From assembly GCF_000710915.1 (NCBI RefSeq), contig NZ_BAUA01000170.1, positions 24,356-88,355 on the forward strand: a stretch of 64,000 nt of DNA, given 5' to 3'. Under the pieces are notes generated by a model. That model saw only the letters and a program-made list of their open reading frames with translations. It had not been told where the DNA came from and ran no database searches. Below, one piece after another: positions 44,903 to 53,438 of the stretch. This DNA is from Nocardia brasiliensis IFM 10847. GTDB taxonomy: Bacteria; Actinomycetota; Actinomycetes; Mycobacteriales; Mycobacteriaceae. How positions within the stretch are numbered: position 1 is the first letter of the stretch; every line of letters starts with the position of its first letter. A program made the position numbers and the translations under genes.

Positions 44903-46075
44903 TCACCCGGCCGCCTCCATCGGAGCCAGCTGCTCCCGATCGGCCGCCAGCCGCATCAGCAGCGCGTGTGCCACGGAGGCCAGCGTCACGTGCCGATGCC
45001 AGCCGCCGTAGCTGCGGCCGGAATAGTCCCGGACACCGGCCTTGTCGGCGACCTCGGCACCGTCCCGCTCGACCCGGGTCAGCGCCGCCGCCAGCCGGAC
45101 CAGTTCGCCGGCCCGTTCGGTCGGCAGATCGGTCAGCCACAGTGTCCGCGCGGCCGAGCCGGTCTGCGCGGGCATTTCCAGCAGCGCCAGTTCCGCGGCG
45201 GGTCCGCCGGCGGAATTGCGCGTGCGTGGGGCGAAACCTACCGTCACCGCGGCGGTCCGGGGTGACCGCAATTTTCCCGGCAGCTCACCGTGCGACGGCA
45301 ACAGCATGCGCCGCCGACTTCCCTTGGCGGCTTTCATGATGTCGCCCGCGGGAATCAGGCAGTCCGCGCGGTGGCCGGTCAGCATTTCGTCGGCAACATG
45401 CAATTTCGTCGCGTGATCGATGCGCGACAGCGACGGAATACCGTGCGCGTGCAGCCGCGGCACCACCGCGCGGATATCGAGCTCGCGGGCGTCGAGCACC
45501 ACCGGCCGCACCGGCAGGCGCCAGTCGCGTTTCAGGCGCAGGCACAGCTCGACGATCAGGTCCTCGCGCAGCTGTGGCAGCAGATCCGGCGGAATCGCCG
45601 CGGACGAGCGCCGATGCTGGTCGTCGAGCCAGCCGCGGGGCAGGTGCAGGCGCCAGTCGACGGGTGCGCTGAGTTCCGGCGACAGGGCCCAGATCGCGGT
45701 CGCCTGTTGCACATTCACCACCCGGCCCGCGGTGGGCAGGAAGCGCCGCTCGACGCCCACCGAATGCTGACCCGACTTCTTGATCGCCATCGAGTGCACC
45801 ACCAGCGACTCGATCTCCTGCCTGCGGAACAGGTACTCGGCAAGCGCGAGGCGAACCGGGGTCCAGTCCCAGTTCGAGGCGCTGATGAAATGGTGCAGGC
45901 TTTGATCGGTGACGGTGCCGTCGAGCGATCGGGCGATATTGCGCACCGATTTACGACCGGGCGAGTCCAACAGCCCTTTCAAATATTGTGCCGCTCGACT
46001 ACGTTGATCTTTACGCGGCAGCGAAGAGAACAGAATATTACACAGCTCGGCAGCCTCTTCAAAATCTTCGAACAT
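44903..46075 (-). CDS. IS701-like transposase-derived protein lacking the catalytic Asp pair
   Basis: A 390-residue protein of the IS701 DDE type (MFEDFEEAAELCNILFSSL, ARSLDGTVTDQSLHHFISASNWDW, KKSGQHSVGVERRF). Active members have a DDT(G)xxKKG motif here; this one reads VVHSMAIKKSG, so the first catalytic Asp is lost. The frame is intact, no terminal inverted repeats or target duplication are visible, and it lies inside a biosynthetic locus behind a well-formed promoter with repeat boxes. A domesticated DNA-binding protein, perhaps regulatory, is likely. The ATG at 46075 has GGGGAG upstream; a TTG at 46090 is an alternative. Confidence 0.85.
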   Translation of the reverse strand: MFEDFEEAAELCNILFSSLPRKDQRSRAAQYLKGLLDSPGRKSVRNIARSLDGTVTDQSLHHFISASNWDWTPVRLALAEYLFRRQEIESLVVHSMAIKKSGQHSVGVERRFLPTAGRVVNVQQATAIWALSPELSAPVDWRLHLPRGWLDDQHRRSSAAIPPDLLPQLREDLIVELCLRLKRDWRLPVRPVVLDARELDIRAVVPRLHAHGIPSLSRIDHATKLHVADEMLTGHRADCLIPAGDIMKAAKGSRRRMLLPSHGELPGKLRSPRTAAVTVGFAPRTRNSAGGPAAELALLEMPAQTGSAARTLWLTDLPTERAGELVRLAAALTRVERDGAEVADKAGVRDYSGRSYGGWHRHVTLASVAHALLMRLAADREQLAPMEAAG

Positions 46076-46181
46076 ACGAATGCTCCCCAATATTGCTTTG
46101 AACCGCGGAGATTCCAGACAGCCCGGAAATTGTTAGACCAACTTGCGAGTGCGGCGTCCGACGCTCATTACTCTACACAGG

Positions 46182-46285
46182 TGACATAATCTGCATAGCT
46201 CCCCTCGTCGCATTTGACAAAGATTTGACATAGCCACACCGCACCATTAGAGGTACCGGGTTTCAGGTCTGACAAAGATCTGACA
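46182..46285 (-). promoter_or_regulatory. Promoter with two 11-bp-spaced TGTCA box pairs before the IS701-like gene
   Basis: On the forward strand TTTGACA-AAGA-TTTGACA lies at 46213-46230 and TCTGACA-AAGA-TCTGACA at 46268-46285; each unit pair is 11 bases apart and the pairs are 55 bases (five turns) apart. Read on the transcribed strand, TTGTCA (46220-46215) and TATGCA (46197-46192) form a -35/-10 with 17 bases between, so the nearest box covers the -35. The leader to the ATG is about 110 bases. The whole gap 46091-46440 has no gene. Confidence 0.78.
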
Positions 46286-46340
46286 TCGCCGAGGGCGCGA
46301 TGTCGGCACGGGGTCCCGGCACCGGGCCCGGACACACGAA

Positions 46341-46379
46341 AACGCCCAGTTCAGTGCGGTTTCTGACGAGCTGGACGTT
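46341..46379 (-). terminator. Hairpin after the LuxR-type regulator gene
   Basis: AACGCCCAGTTC can pair with GAGCTGGACGTT (12 positions, one mismatch and one G-U) around a 15-base loop, 62 bases beyond the stop of the leftward regulator gene and before the box-containing promoter. Confidence 0.5.
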
Positions 46380-46440
46380 GATCACTCGCGCACGCTAGCG
46401 GACAATCCCGCGCCGCGGAACCGGATGGATCGCCAATTAA

Positions 46441-48597
46441 TTACGGATTCTCGCCAATCCACTTGCCCGGGCCGATGATCGTCGCCGTTTTCGCGCCGCG
46501 TTGCACCAGTAGTGCGATATGCAGTCGCGAGGGACAGCCGAGCTTGACCATCACTCGGCGCAGATGGTTGACAACCGTCCACTCCGACAACCCGAGTTCG
46601 CCGGCGATCATCCGGTTCGTCTTGCCGGTCGCCACCAACTCGGCGATCTCCCGCTGGCGTGGCGTGAGCGTGTCGAGCGCCGAACGGCCGTGCCCGGAGC
46701 GCACGGACCGCGCGTAGTCGATTGCCGCCGCCAGGCTCATCGTCGACACGAGGCGCACGGTGTCCGCGAACAGTCGCCGGCCCAACCGCTGCGGCCAATC
46801 GAAGATCTCGCCGTCGGTGTCGAGCGCCGGTATGCCGTGATCGGCGCGTAGCCGGGCACCGGCCAGCGCCAAGGTCGCCCCTGCCGCCGCGTACTCGGCG
46901 CCGCACAGCGCGTACGCCGCACCGCAACCCTCGATGGCACAGATCGCTTCGAGCGGGTATCCGTGCACCTGAGGATGCTCGAGCACCTCCCGATAGATCA
47001 GCAGCGCCCGATCGGCGGTGCACAGTCTGTTGCTCGCCAACGCATTACGCACCGCGAGGCCGCCGTCCGCCGGCGCGATCCGCTGAATCCGCTGCCGCAG
47101 TTCGGCCCACTCGGCGCTCACCGGCGCGAGCGGGGTGAGCGCGGCGCGGGCGAGCTCGAGCGGATCGGCGTCGGTATCGGACTGCTCGCCGAACCGCCGC
47201 AGCGCCGCCGCCTCGTCCAGTAACGCGACCGCGCGCCGAAACCGGCCCGCGGCCAATGCCCACCGGCCGAGTAATCGCACCCCGCGCAACCGCTCCGCGC
47301 CGGGTAGGTCTTGGGCCAGACCTGCCGAGAGTCGCCTCTCCACGTCGTCCAGATGGCCGCACCGGATCCATACGTCCTGCAGATCTGCCGCAATACGCAG
47401 GGCTTCGCCCACCCGACCGGCGAGGCACAGTTCGCTGATCGCCGTCCGAAAGTCCCCCGCGTGCACGTCGGCGCAGGCGGGCACGGGCCGAGCGGGATCC
47501 ATTCCGCGCCCGAGGAATTCGGCCAGCCGACACAGCCGATCGAGATGCTCGGCACGCAACCGTGCCGCAAGCCCCGGGTCGGCCGCCAGCCGCCGACGGC
47601 ACCAGATCCGCACTGTCGCAGTGAGTTCGTAGCTGACCTCGCCCTGCGCATCGAGTCTGCCGTGCAGCAGGCTGCGATTCACCAGCTCGGCCAGGCCGGT
47701 GGTGGTCAGCTCGCCGTCGAGGCCGCCGAGCAACAGCACCGCGCCGCGGTCCACCGCGTCGGTGCACTGTGCCAGCCGCAGCAGCAGCTCGAGCAGCACC
47801 GGATCGACGTCGGTCAGCCCCCAGTCGATGGCGGCGCACAATGATCGGTGCCGCACGGGCGTGTCCGCGGATCGCGCGGTCACCAGATCGCCGCCCGCCT
47901 CGATCCGGCGCAGCGTCTCGGCCGCGCCGACCCGCACGATGTCGGCGGCGGCCAGCTCGAGAGCCAACGGCACGCCGCCCACCGCACGCGAAATATCCTC
48001 CAGCACAGCCTGTTCAGCACGAGCGGCGGTCTCGACGCAGTCGCGGTCGATACTGCTGAGCAGGAGCTGGGCCGCAGGCGAGAAGTCGCCGTGCTCGGTC
48101 GGCGCCCCGGCCGGCAGCGCGGACACGCTCAACACACATTCGTTGCGCAGGCCCAGCGGCACGCGGGTGGTCAACACGATCCGCAGCCGCGGCGACCGGT
48201 CGAGCAGCTGCGCGATGTCGCACGAGATCGCCGCTGCGACAGGATCACAATTGTCCAGCAGCAGCACAGCCGGATCGGTGGCGAGCGCGGCCGCGATACT
48301 CCGGAGCAGTTCGGCGGGCTCGCCCGGACGGTCCGGCCCCGGTCCGCACAGCTGATCCAACACGCAGGCCAGCGCGACCGGGCGGTCGGCCGCCGACGCG
48401 AGATCCACCGAAACGACCCGGTATTCGTGAAGAGCCCCGGCCCGCAAGGCCGCCCGGGCCAGACTGCTCTTCCCGACACCGGCGGTGCCGGAAAGCGAGA
48501 GCAACCGGACCCGTCGATCGGCCAGCAGCCCGGCCAGTTCGGCGAGCTCCTCGGTGCGATGCAGCAACTCCGGCGCCCGCCGCCCCGCGAACTTCAT
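46441..48597 (-). CDS. STAND ATPase / LuxR-type transcriptional regulator
   Basis: A 718-residue protein: NB-ARC-like ATPase with Walker A GTAGVGKSS at 37-45 and Walker B AVLLLDNCD near residue 107. A long helical region follows, probably TPR-like. A C-terminal LuxR helix-turn-helix ends it (LTPRQREIAELVATGKTNR, LSEWTVVNHLRRVMVKLG). It is shorter than typical LAL regulators (about 900 residues). Such proteins are often pathway-specific activators in actinobacterial gene clusters. GGAG precedes the ATG. It lies between the polyketide and isonitrile parts and next to an exporter gene (45-base gap), with which it may be co-transcribed. Confidence 0.9.
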   Translation of the reverse strand: MKFAGRRAPELLHRTEELAELAGLLADRRVRLLSLSGTAGVGKSSLARAALRAGALHEYRVVSVDLASAADRPVALACVLDQLCGPGPDRPGEPAELLRSIAAALATDPAVLLLDNCDPVAAAISCDIAQLLDRSPRLRIVLTTRVPLGLRNECVLSVSALPAGAPTEHGDFSPAAQLLLSSIDRDCVETAARAEQAVLEDISRAVGGVPLALELAAADIVRVGAAETLRRIEAGGDLVTARSADTPVRHRSLCAAIDWGLTDVDPVLLELLLRLAQCTDAVDRGAVLLLGGLDGELTTTGLAELVNRSLLHGRLDAQGEVSYELTATVRIWCRRRLAADPGLAARLRAEHLDRLCRLAEFLGRGMDPARPVPACADVHAGDFRTAISELCLAGRVGEALRIAADLQDVWIRCGHLDDVERRLSAGLAQDLPGAERLRGVRLLGRWALAAGRFRRAVALLDEAAALRRFGEQSDTDADPLELARAALTPLAPVSAEWAELRQRIQRIAPADGGLAVRNALASNRLCTADRALLIYREVLEHPQVHGYPLEAICAIEGCGAAYALCGAEYAAAGATLALAGARLRADHGIPALDTDGEIFDWPQRLGRRLFADTVRLVSTMSLAAAIDYARSVRSGHGRSALDTLTPRQREIAELVATGKTNRMIAGELGLSEWTVVNHLRRVMVKLGCPSRLHIALLVQRGAKTATIIGPGKWIGENP

Positions 48598-48642
48598 CTC
48601 GCGCTCCCTTGCTCGCGTTCCGGCGGCGCCGCCGCCGTGCCC

Positions 48643-50328
48643 TCAGAGCTTGGCGCTGCGCGGCAGTGCGAAGAACCCCAGCGATATGAGGATCATGATG
48701 CCGATGCCGTAGGCGAGGGTGTAGCGGAAGGTGTGCGCGAAGTTGATCGCATTGGCGTGGGCCCCCGCATCGGTCAGCACCCGCGTGACCACCTCGTCGG
48801 CCGGCCCGTTCTGCTGACAGCTGTGCGGCACCTCGGACGGATCCACCTGCGCCGACCGATCCTGTACGCAGGCCCGGAAATTCGCGAGGATCTGTTCCTG
48901 TGCCGGTGTGGGCAGACCGGCCGCGGTGAGTTCGGTGCGGATCGACGCCGTCGTCTCGTCGACACCGCGCGCGGAATCGTGATCCAGCTGATTGAAGAAT
49001 ACGATGCCGACCAGCGCGACACCGAGCGCGATGCCGAGTTGCTGGCCGGTGTTGAGCAGGCCGGAGGCCGCCCCGGCGTCCTCGGTCCGCACCTGGCTGA
49101 GCACGAGATCGATGGTCGGCGCCACCACCAGGCCGAAGCCGAGGCCGATCACGAGCAGCGGCGTCATCATGTGCCACGGCGTGGTATCCGGGCCGTAGTG
49201 GGCGACGAACCAGCCGTAGAGCCCGAGGCCGAGACCGGTGACCACGCCGCCCGCGATCAGTACCTTCCGGCCGAAGCGCGGCGCGAGTACGCCGGCCGAG
49301 GCGGCCGCCCCGACGCCGGTGGCCACCGCGAAGAACAGCGAGGTGAGTCCGGCCCGCATCGGCGACCAGCCGAGGCCCACCTGCATCACCAGCGTCCACA
49401 CCAGAAAGAACCCGCCGAAACAGATCCAGAACAGCAGCCAGCTCGTCAGGCCGAGCGCGAAAGGCCGCAGCCGGAACAGGCTGAGGTCGATCAGTGGTGA
49501 ACCGACGGTGACGCGGCGCCTGCGCTCGTACCCGATGAACATCAGCAACACCGCCACCGAGGCGGCGATCATGGCGAAAGTCCAAGCGGGCCAGCCCAGC
49601 CGGCGCCCCTCAGTGAGCGGGTAGGTGAGCAGCAGGATCGCGGCGACGATCAGGACGACGCCCACCGGGTCCAGTCGCGACGCGGCCGCGGAGCGCGATT
49701 CCTTCATCACCAGCGCGCCCGCGATCACTGTCGCGACGCCGAAGGGGATGTTCACCAGGAAGATCGGCCGCCAGCTCAGATCGAACAGATTCCATTCCAC
49801 CAGCAGCGCGCCCAGCGCGAGCCCGACCGCCGTCGCCGACCCGCACACGCCGCTGTAGACCGCGATCGCCTTGGCCCGTTCCTTGACCGGGAAGGTGATC
49901 CGCAGGATGGCGAGGATCTGCGGCACCATCAGACCGGCGGCCGCACCCTGCAGGAAGCGCGAGACGATCAGCGCGGTGGGTCCGGAACTCAGGCCGCACG
50001 CCGCGGAGGCCAGCGTGAAGCACGCCATGCCGATGAGGAAGACGCGTTTGCGCCCGTACAGGTCACCGAGTCGCCCACCGGTGATGAGCGTCGCGGCGAA
50101 GGCGAGCACATAGGCCGCGACAATCCATTCGATCTGCGAATACTGCGCGCGGAGATCGCCCTGGATACTCGGCACCGCGACATTGACGATCGTGACATCC
50201 AGCAAATCCATGAAGCCGGCCGCCAGCACGATCGCGAACGTGATCCAACGGCGCGGATCGACGGTGACCGGGTCGCCATCGGGTGGCGTCGACCGGTCGA
50301 TATGCGCGTACTCGAGGTCCTGTGCCAC
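48643..50328 (-). CDS. MFS drug exporter, DHA2 (14-TM, EmrB/QacA) family
   Basis: About 561 residues from a GTG at 50328 with AGGAGA just upstream. It carries the DHA2 marks LDVTIVNVAVPSI in helix 1 and GGRLGDLYGRKRVFLIG in the helix 2-3 loop, and 14 predicted membrane segments. A long outer loop near the C-terminus holds two cysteines. This proton-driven exporter probably secretes the cluster product or gives self-protection. It diverges from the isonitrile operon across a 529-base regulatory gap and precedes the LuxR-type gene. Confidence 0.92.
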   Translation of the reverse strand: MAQDLEYAHIDRSTPPDGDPVTVDPRRWITFAIVLAAGFMDLLDVTIVNVAVPSIQGDLRAQYSQIEWIVAAYVLAFAATLITGGRLGDLYGRKRVFLIGMACFTLASAACGLSSGPTALIVSRFLQGAAAGLMVPQILAILRITFPVKERAKAIAVYSGVCGSATAVGLALGALLVEWNLFDLSWRPIFLVNIPFGVATVIAGALVMKESRSAAASRLDPVGVVLIVAAILLLTYPLTEGRRLGWPAWTFAMIAASVAVLLMFIGYERRRRVTVGSPLIDLSLFRLRPFALGLTSWLLFWICFGGFFLVWTLVMQVGLGWSPMRAGLTSLFFAVATGVGAAASAGVLAPRFGRKVLIAGGVVTGLGLGLYGWFVAHYGPDTTPWHMMTPLLVIGLGFGLVVAPTIDLVLSQVRTEDAGAASGLLNTGQQLGIALGVALVGIVFFNQLDHDSARGVDETTASIRTELTAAGLPTPAQEQILANFRACVQDRSAQVDPSEVPHSCQQNGPADEVVTRVLTDAGAHANAINFAHTFRYTLAYGIGIMILISLGFFALPRSAKL

Positions 50329-50627
50329 GACTCTCCTGATTTCGCTCGAATGAGACGATCGACGACGCCACGCTGACTTTCGTGCCCACCTGATCAACTT
50401 GCCGAACGCAACGCAACCTCGCCGTGAACAGACAGAATGCTACAGACCGGGACAGCGATCGCAATGCTCCTTCCGTAGCAGTAACCTGCCATTGGAAGCA
50501 CAGCACGGACATCGCTCGGATCGTCCGTAACCAGTTGTAGCACATCATGTTTCGACTATCGCGCGACTATCGACCCGCCATCGCCGCGGTCTTGCACACC
50601 GGCGAATCCCCACAATTCGCGGCATAG

Positions 50628-50846
50628 TTTGTCAGGTCCGGTTGGTTGTTACGTCCGTCACGCGACCGGCCCGGATAATTTGTCAGCTCCACTTTGCCGA
50701 CTCGAGAATATGTCAAATCGATAATTTGTCATCTCGAGCCCTGCCGCTTTAGTTGTATGTGATTGCGCCCACCTGGGGGGTGCGGTATCTTCGGTACCGG
50801 GAGGTCTCGAAAAGACGTGCAGATAATGCCGTCGATATCATGATAT
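50628..50846 (+). promoter_or_regulatory. Control region of the isonitrile operon with repeated TTTGTCA boxes
   Basis: The 529-base gap between exporter and idi has no gene. It holds three copies of an ATARTTTGTCA repeat (TTTGTCA at 50628, 50679 and 50725) and a variant TATGTCAAATC from 50709, also found in the IS701-like promoter. TTGTCA (50726-50731) and TAGTTG (50750-50755) could be -35 and -10 with 18 bases between. A perfect 12-bp palindrome ATATCATGATAT lies at 50835-50846, close to the idi start. The boxes face the isonitrile operon. Confidence 0.65.
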
Positions 50847-50857
50847 GAGAGTTTTTC

Positions 50858-51481
50858 ATGGAATATGTAATACTGGTCGATGAATCCGGTATTCCGCTCG
50901 GGTCGGCGGATAAAGCCTCGATTCACGACCACCAAACGCCGTTGCACCTGGCATTCTCCTGTTATGTATTCGGGCCGCAGGGTCATTTCCTGGTCACTCG
51001 CCGCGCCACTACGAAGCGCACCTGGCCGGGCGTCTGGACGAATTCCTGCTGCGGTCACCCGCAGCCCGGTGAGAAGATGGCCGACGCCATGCTGCGCAGG
51101 CTGTCCGACGAGCTCGGCCTGACACCTCGGCGCTGGGGGATGGCACTGCCGGACTTCCGCTATCGCGCCGTCATGGACGACGGCATCGTCGAGAACGAAA
51201 TCTGCCCCGTCTTCGTGGCTTTCGTGGACGGCGACCCGGTCCCGAACCCAGCAGAGGTGGACGACTACGCCTGGATCGACTGGTCCGGCTTCAACGCGCT
51301 GGTGCGCACCGAGGCGCTGCAGATCTCGCCGTGGAGCCGACTGCAACTGGCCGAGCTGGCCACCCTGCCCGCCGACCCGGCGCAGTGGCCGATTCTGACC
51401 TCCGACTTGCTGCCGCGGCGATGGCGCGAGCCACTCGGCGTGCCCGCTGCCGCCGCGACCACTTCCGGAAAGGAAGGATAA
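50858..51481 (+). CDS. idi: Isopentenyl diphosphate isomerase, type I
   Basis: A 207-residue Nudix-fold isomerase. The catalytic Cys is C65 in TNSCCGHPQPGE; H22-DH of SIHDHQTPLH and the later ENEICPVF segment (conserved Glu residues) bind the metal. It converts IPP to DMAPP in the cytosol. Placed first in an operon with a UbiA prenyltransferase, it likely raises the prenyl donor supply for that pathway. The stop overlaps the next start (TAATG). Confidence 0.95.
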   Translation: MEYVILVDESGIPLGSADKASIHDHQTPLHLAFSCYVFGPQGHFLVTRRATTKRTWPGVWTNSCCGHPQPGEKMADAMLRRLSDELGLTPRRWGMALPDFRYRAVMDDGIVENEICPVFVAFVDGDPVPNPAEVDDYAWIDWSGFNALVRTEALQISPWSRLQLAELATLPADPAQWPILTSDLLPRRWREPLGVPAAAATTSGKEG

Positions 51482-52512
51482 TGACCACCACTACCGCCGC
51501 CGGTGCCCTGCGCGAGACCACCCTCTCGCCCGCCGACCACGCTGTCGCAGAACGGATTCTGCGAATTGTCTTTCGCCGGCGCCGCACCGCCGAACCCGCC
51601 GATCCCTGCGCGACGAAGCCGTGCCCCGATTGTTTTGCGCCGCACCTGGAAACGGTCGGGCAGTTCATCGCGGCCAACAAGCCGATCCACTTCGTCATTC
51701 CCGCCTTCCCGGCGAAATCGCGCAACCGCCGCAAGACCATCGGGCGGCTGCCGGACCTGGGCGAGCAGATCGCGCTCGAATCCGTGCAGGGCTTCTGCGA
51801 ACAGGTCTCGGCGGTGTACAAGCCCGGTGCGGTAGTGACGGTCTGTTCGGACGGGCACGTGTTCAGCGATGTGCTCGGCATCCCCGACGAGCACATCGAC
51901 GACTACGGGCACGAGCTGATGCGGATGATCCGGTCCATCGGCGGTGGCGCGATCGGCCTGTACGGGCTGCGCGACGCGATGCCGGACCGGTCCTGGGACG
52001 AGCGCCGGGCGCGGCTGCTCGCCGAGTACGCCGAGTCCATCGCCGAGATCAGGGAGTCGGTGCGCACCGACCCCGCCGCGCGGCGCATGTTCAACGGCAT
52101 CCACCGCTTCGTCACCGAGGACGATGCGGTGCTCTACGCCGAGCTCAGCGCCACGCGCAGGCGCAACCAGGCCAAGCAGACCGCCTACGAGGTGGTACAG
52201 CGCAGCCAGGCCTGGAGCCGCCTCGTCGGCGAGGTCTTCCCCGCCGCCGTACGCCTGTCCATCCATCCGCAGGACCACCACAGCAGCAAGATCGGCTTCC
52301 ACCTGTTGCGCACCGTCGACGGCTGGCTCACCCCGTGGCACGGCGTCGTGCTCGACGACGGTGTGCGCCACGTCCTCGTGAAGCGAGCGCGCGCAGAGGA
52401 ATTGGGCGGGCGCCTGGTGTGGCGCAACAGCAGGCCGAGTCATTTCGTCATCGACGAACCGGTCGATGACCACACCGCATCAGCACTGGTTATTTCCGGA
52501 GGAGAGTTGTGA
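51481..52512 (+). CDS. Isonitrile (isocyanide) synthase, PvcA/IsnA (DIT1) family
   Basis: A 343-residue protein of the DIT1_PvcA family. Marks are the cysteine cluster CATKPCPDCF (43-52), the family signature FVIPAFPAKSRNRRKTIG (71-88), VVTVCSDGHVFSD (118-130) and LSIHPQDHHSSKIGFHL in the C-terminal part. Known members convert the amino group of tyrosine or tryptophan into an isonitrile, with ribulose-5-phosphate giving the carbon. Which amino acid is used cannot be told here. GGAAGGA precedes the ATG. Start and stop overlap both neighbours, so it is tightly coupled with idi and the oxygenase gene. Confidence 0.94.
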   Translation: MTTTTAAGALRETTLSPADHAVAERILRIVFRRRRTAEPADPCATKPCPDCFAPHLETVGQFIAANKPIHFVIPAFPAKSRNRRKTIGRLPDLGEQIALESVQGFCEQVSAVYKPGAVVTVCSDGHVFSDVLGIPDEHIDDYGHELMRMIRSIGGGAIGLYGLRDAMPDRSWDERRARLLAEYAESIAEIRESVRTDPAARRMFNGIHRFVTEDDAVLYAELSATRRRNQAKQTAYEVVQRSQAWSRLVGEVFPAAVRLSIHPQDHHSSKIGFHLLRTVDGWLTPWHGVVLDDGVRHVLVKRARAEELGGRLVWRNSRPSHFVIDEPVDDHTASALVISGGEL

Positions 52513-53318
52513 GCGACCAACTTCAGCAGACCCTGCTCGACGGCACCGACCTGGCGCCGTTCGGGCGCGTGGTGACCGCGGACCCGGGCGGGCGAACGCT
52601 GGCCGACGTACCGATCGATCAGTTGCTGGCGACGACCCTCGCGGCCAAGGTCCTGGTGCTGCGCGGCTTCGACCTGCTCGACAAGACCGACCTGGAGGCC
52701 TACTGCATGGCAGCGGGCGAGCTGGTCCAGTGGGAGTTCGGCACCATCCTCGACCTGGTCGTCCAGGAGAACCCGCAGAACTACCTGTTCGACTCGGGGG
52801 ACGTCCCGTTCCACTGGGACGGCGCCTGGTCGGAACGAGCCCCGCGCTTCTTCTTGTTCCAGTGTGTGCAGGGCTGTGCGCCCGGCGCGGGCGGGGAAAC
52901 GGTGTTCTGCGATTCGACCCAGGTCTATCGTGAAGCGCCCGAAGAACTGCGCGAGCTGTGGGCCCGCACCTCGGTGACCTATCGCACCGACCGGCTCGCC
53001 CACTACGGCGGCACCATGACCCAGCCGCTGCTCGACACCCACCCGACCACCGGTGAGACGACCATCCGCTACGCCGAGCCGCTCGACCCGGCCCGCTACC
53101 GGAACCCGTTGTTCCTCACCGTCGAAGGGCTCGGCGCCGACGACGCGGTACGGGTGATGGACGACCTGCGCGACCGGTTGCACGACCCGCGCTACTGCTA
53201 CGACCACGCCTGGCAGACCGGCGATATCGTCGTCGCCGAGAACCACGCACTGCTGCACGGCCGCAACCGATTCCTCGGCTCGACCGCCCGGCACATGCAG
53301 CGGATCCAGATCATCTAG
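52509..53318 (+). CDS. Fe(II)/2-oxoglutarate oxygenase, PvcB/IsnB type (TauD fold)
   Basis: A 269-residue TauD-like dioxygenase with the iron ligands H102-x-D104 (FHWDGAW) and H250 (LLHGRNRF), the latter followed by arginines that bind 2-oxoglutarate. Coupled by a GTGA overlap to the isonitrile synthase, as in known isn and pvc pairs. There, the enzyme desaturates the amino-acid isonitrile and often removes its carboxylate to give a vinyl isonitrile. That reaction is expected here; the outcome (desaturation with or without decarboxylation) is inference. Confidence 0.92.
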   Translation: MSDQLQQTLLDGTDLAPFGRVVTADPGGRTLADVPIDQLLATTLAAKVLVLRGFDLLDKTDLEAYCMAAGELVQWEFGTILDLVVQENPQNYLFDSGDVPFHWDGAWSERAPRFFLFQCVQGCAPGAGGETVFCDSTQVYREAPEELRELWARTSVTYRTDRLAHYGGTMTQPLLDTHPTTGETTIRYAEPLDPARYRNPLFLTVEGLGADDAVRVMDDLRDRLHDPRYCYDHAWQTGDIVVAENHALLHGRNRFLGSTARHMQRIQII

Positions 53319-53438
53319 CACCGCCGGACCTTCGACGCCAGACAACGACGGCGCTCGCGACGCGGGCGCCGAAGTTCTGCCGTCCGCTGCCGAGCGCCGC
53401 GTCGAACCTTGCAACACAACAAGATTGGATTACCAGTC

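Noticed and set aside
44903..46090. Calling the IS701-like gene an active insertion sequence
   Set aside because: The first catalytic Asp is replaced, no terminal inverted repeats or target duplication are visible, and it abuts the acyltransferase gene cleanly.
46341..46379. tRNA-like or attachment-site sequence
   Set aside because: It folds as a simple hairpin without cloverleaf arms or a T-loop; a terminator is simpler.
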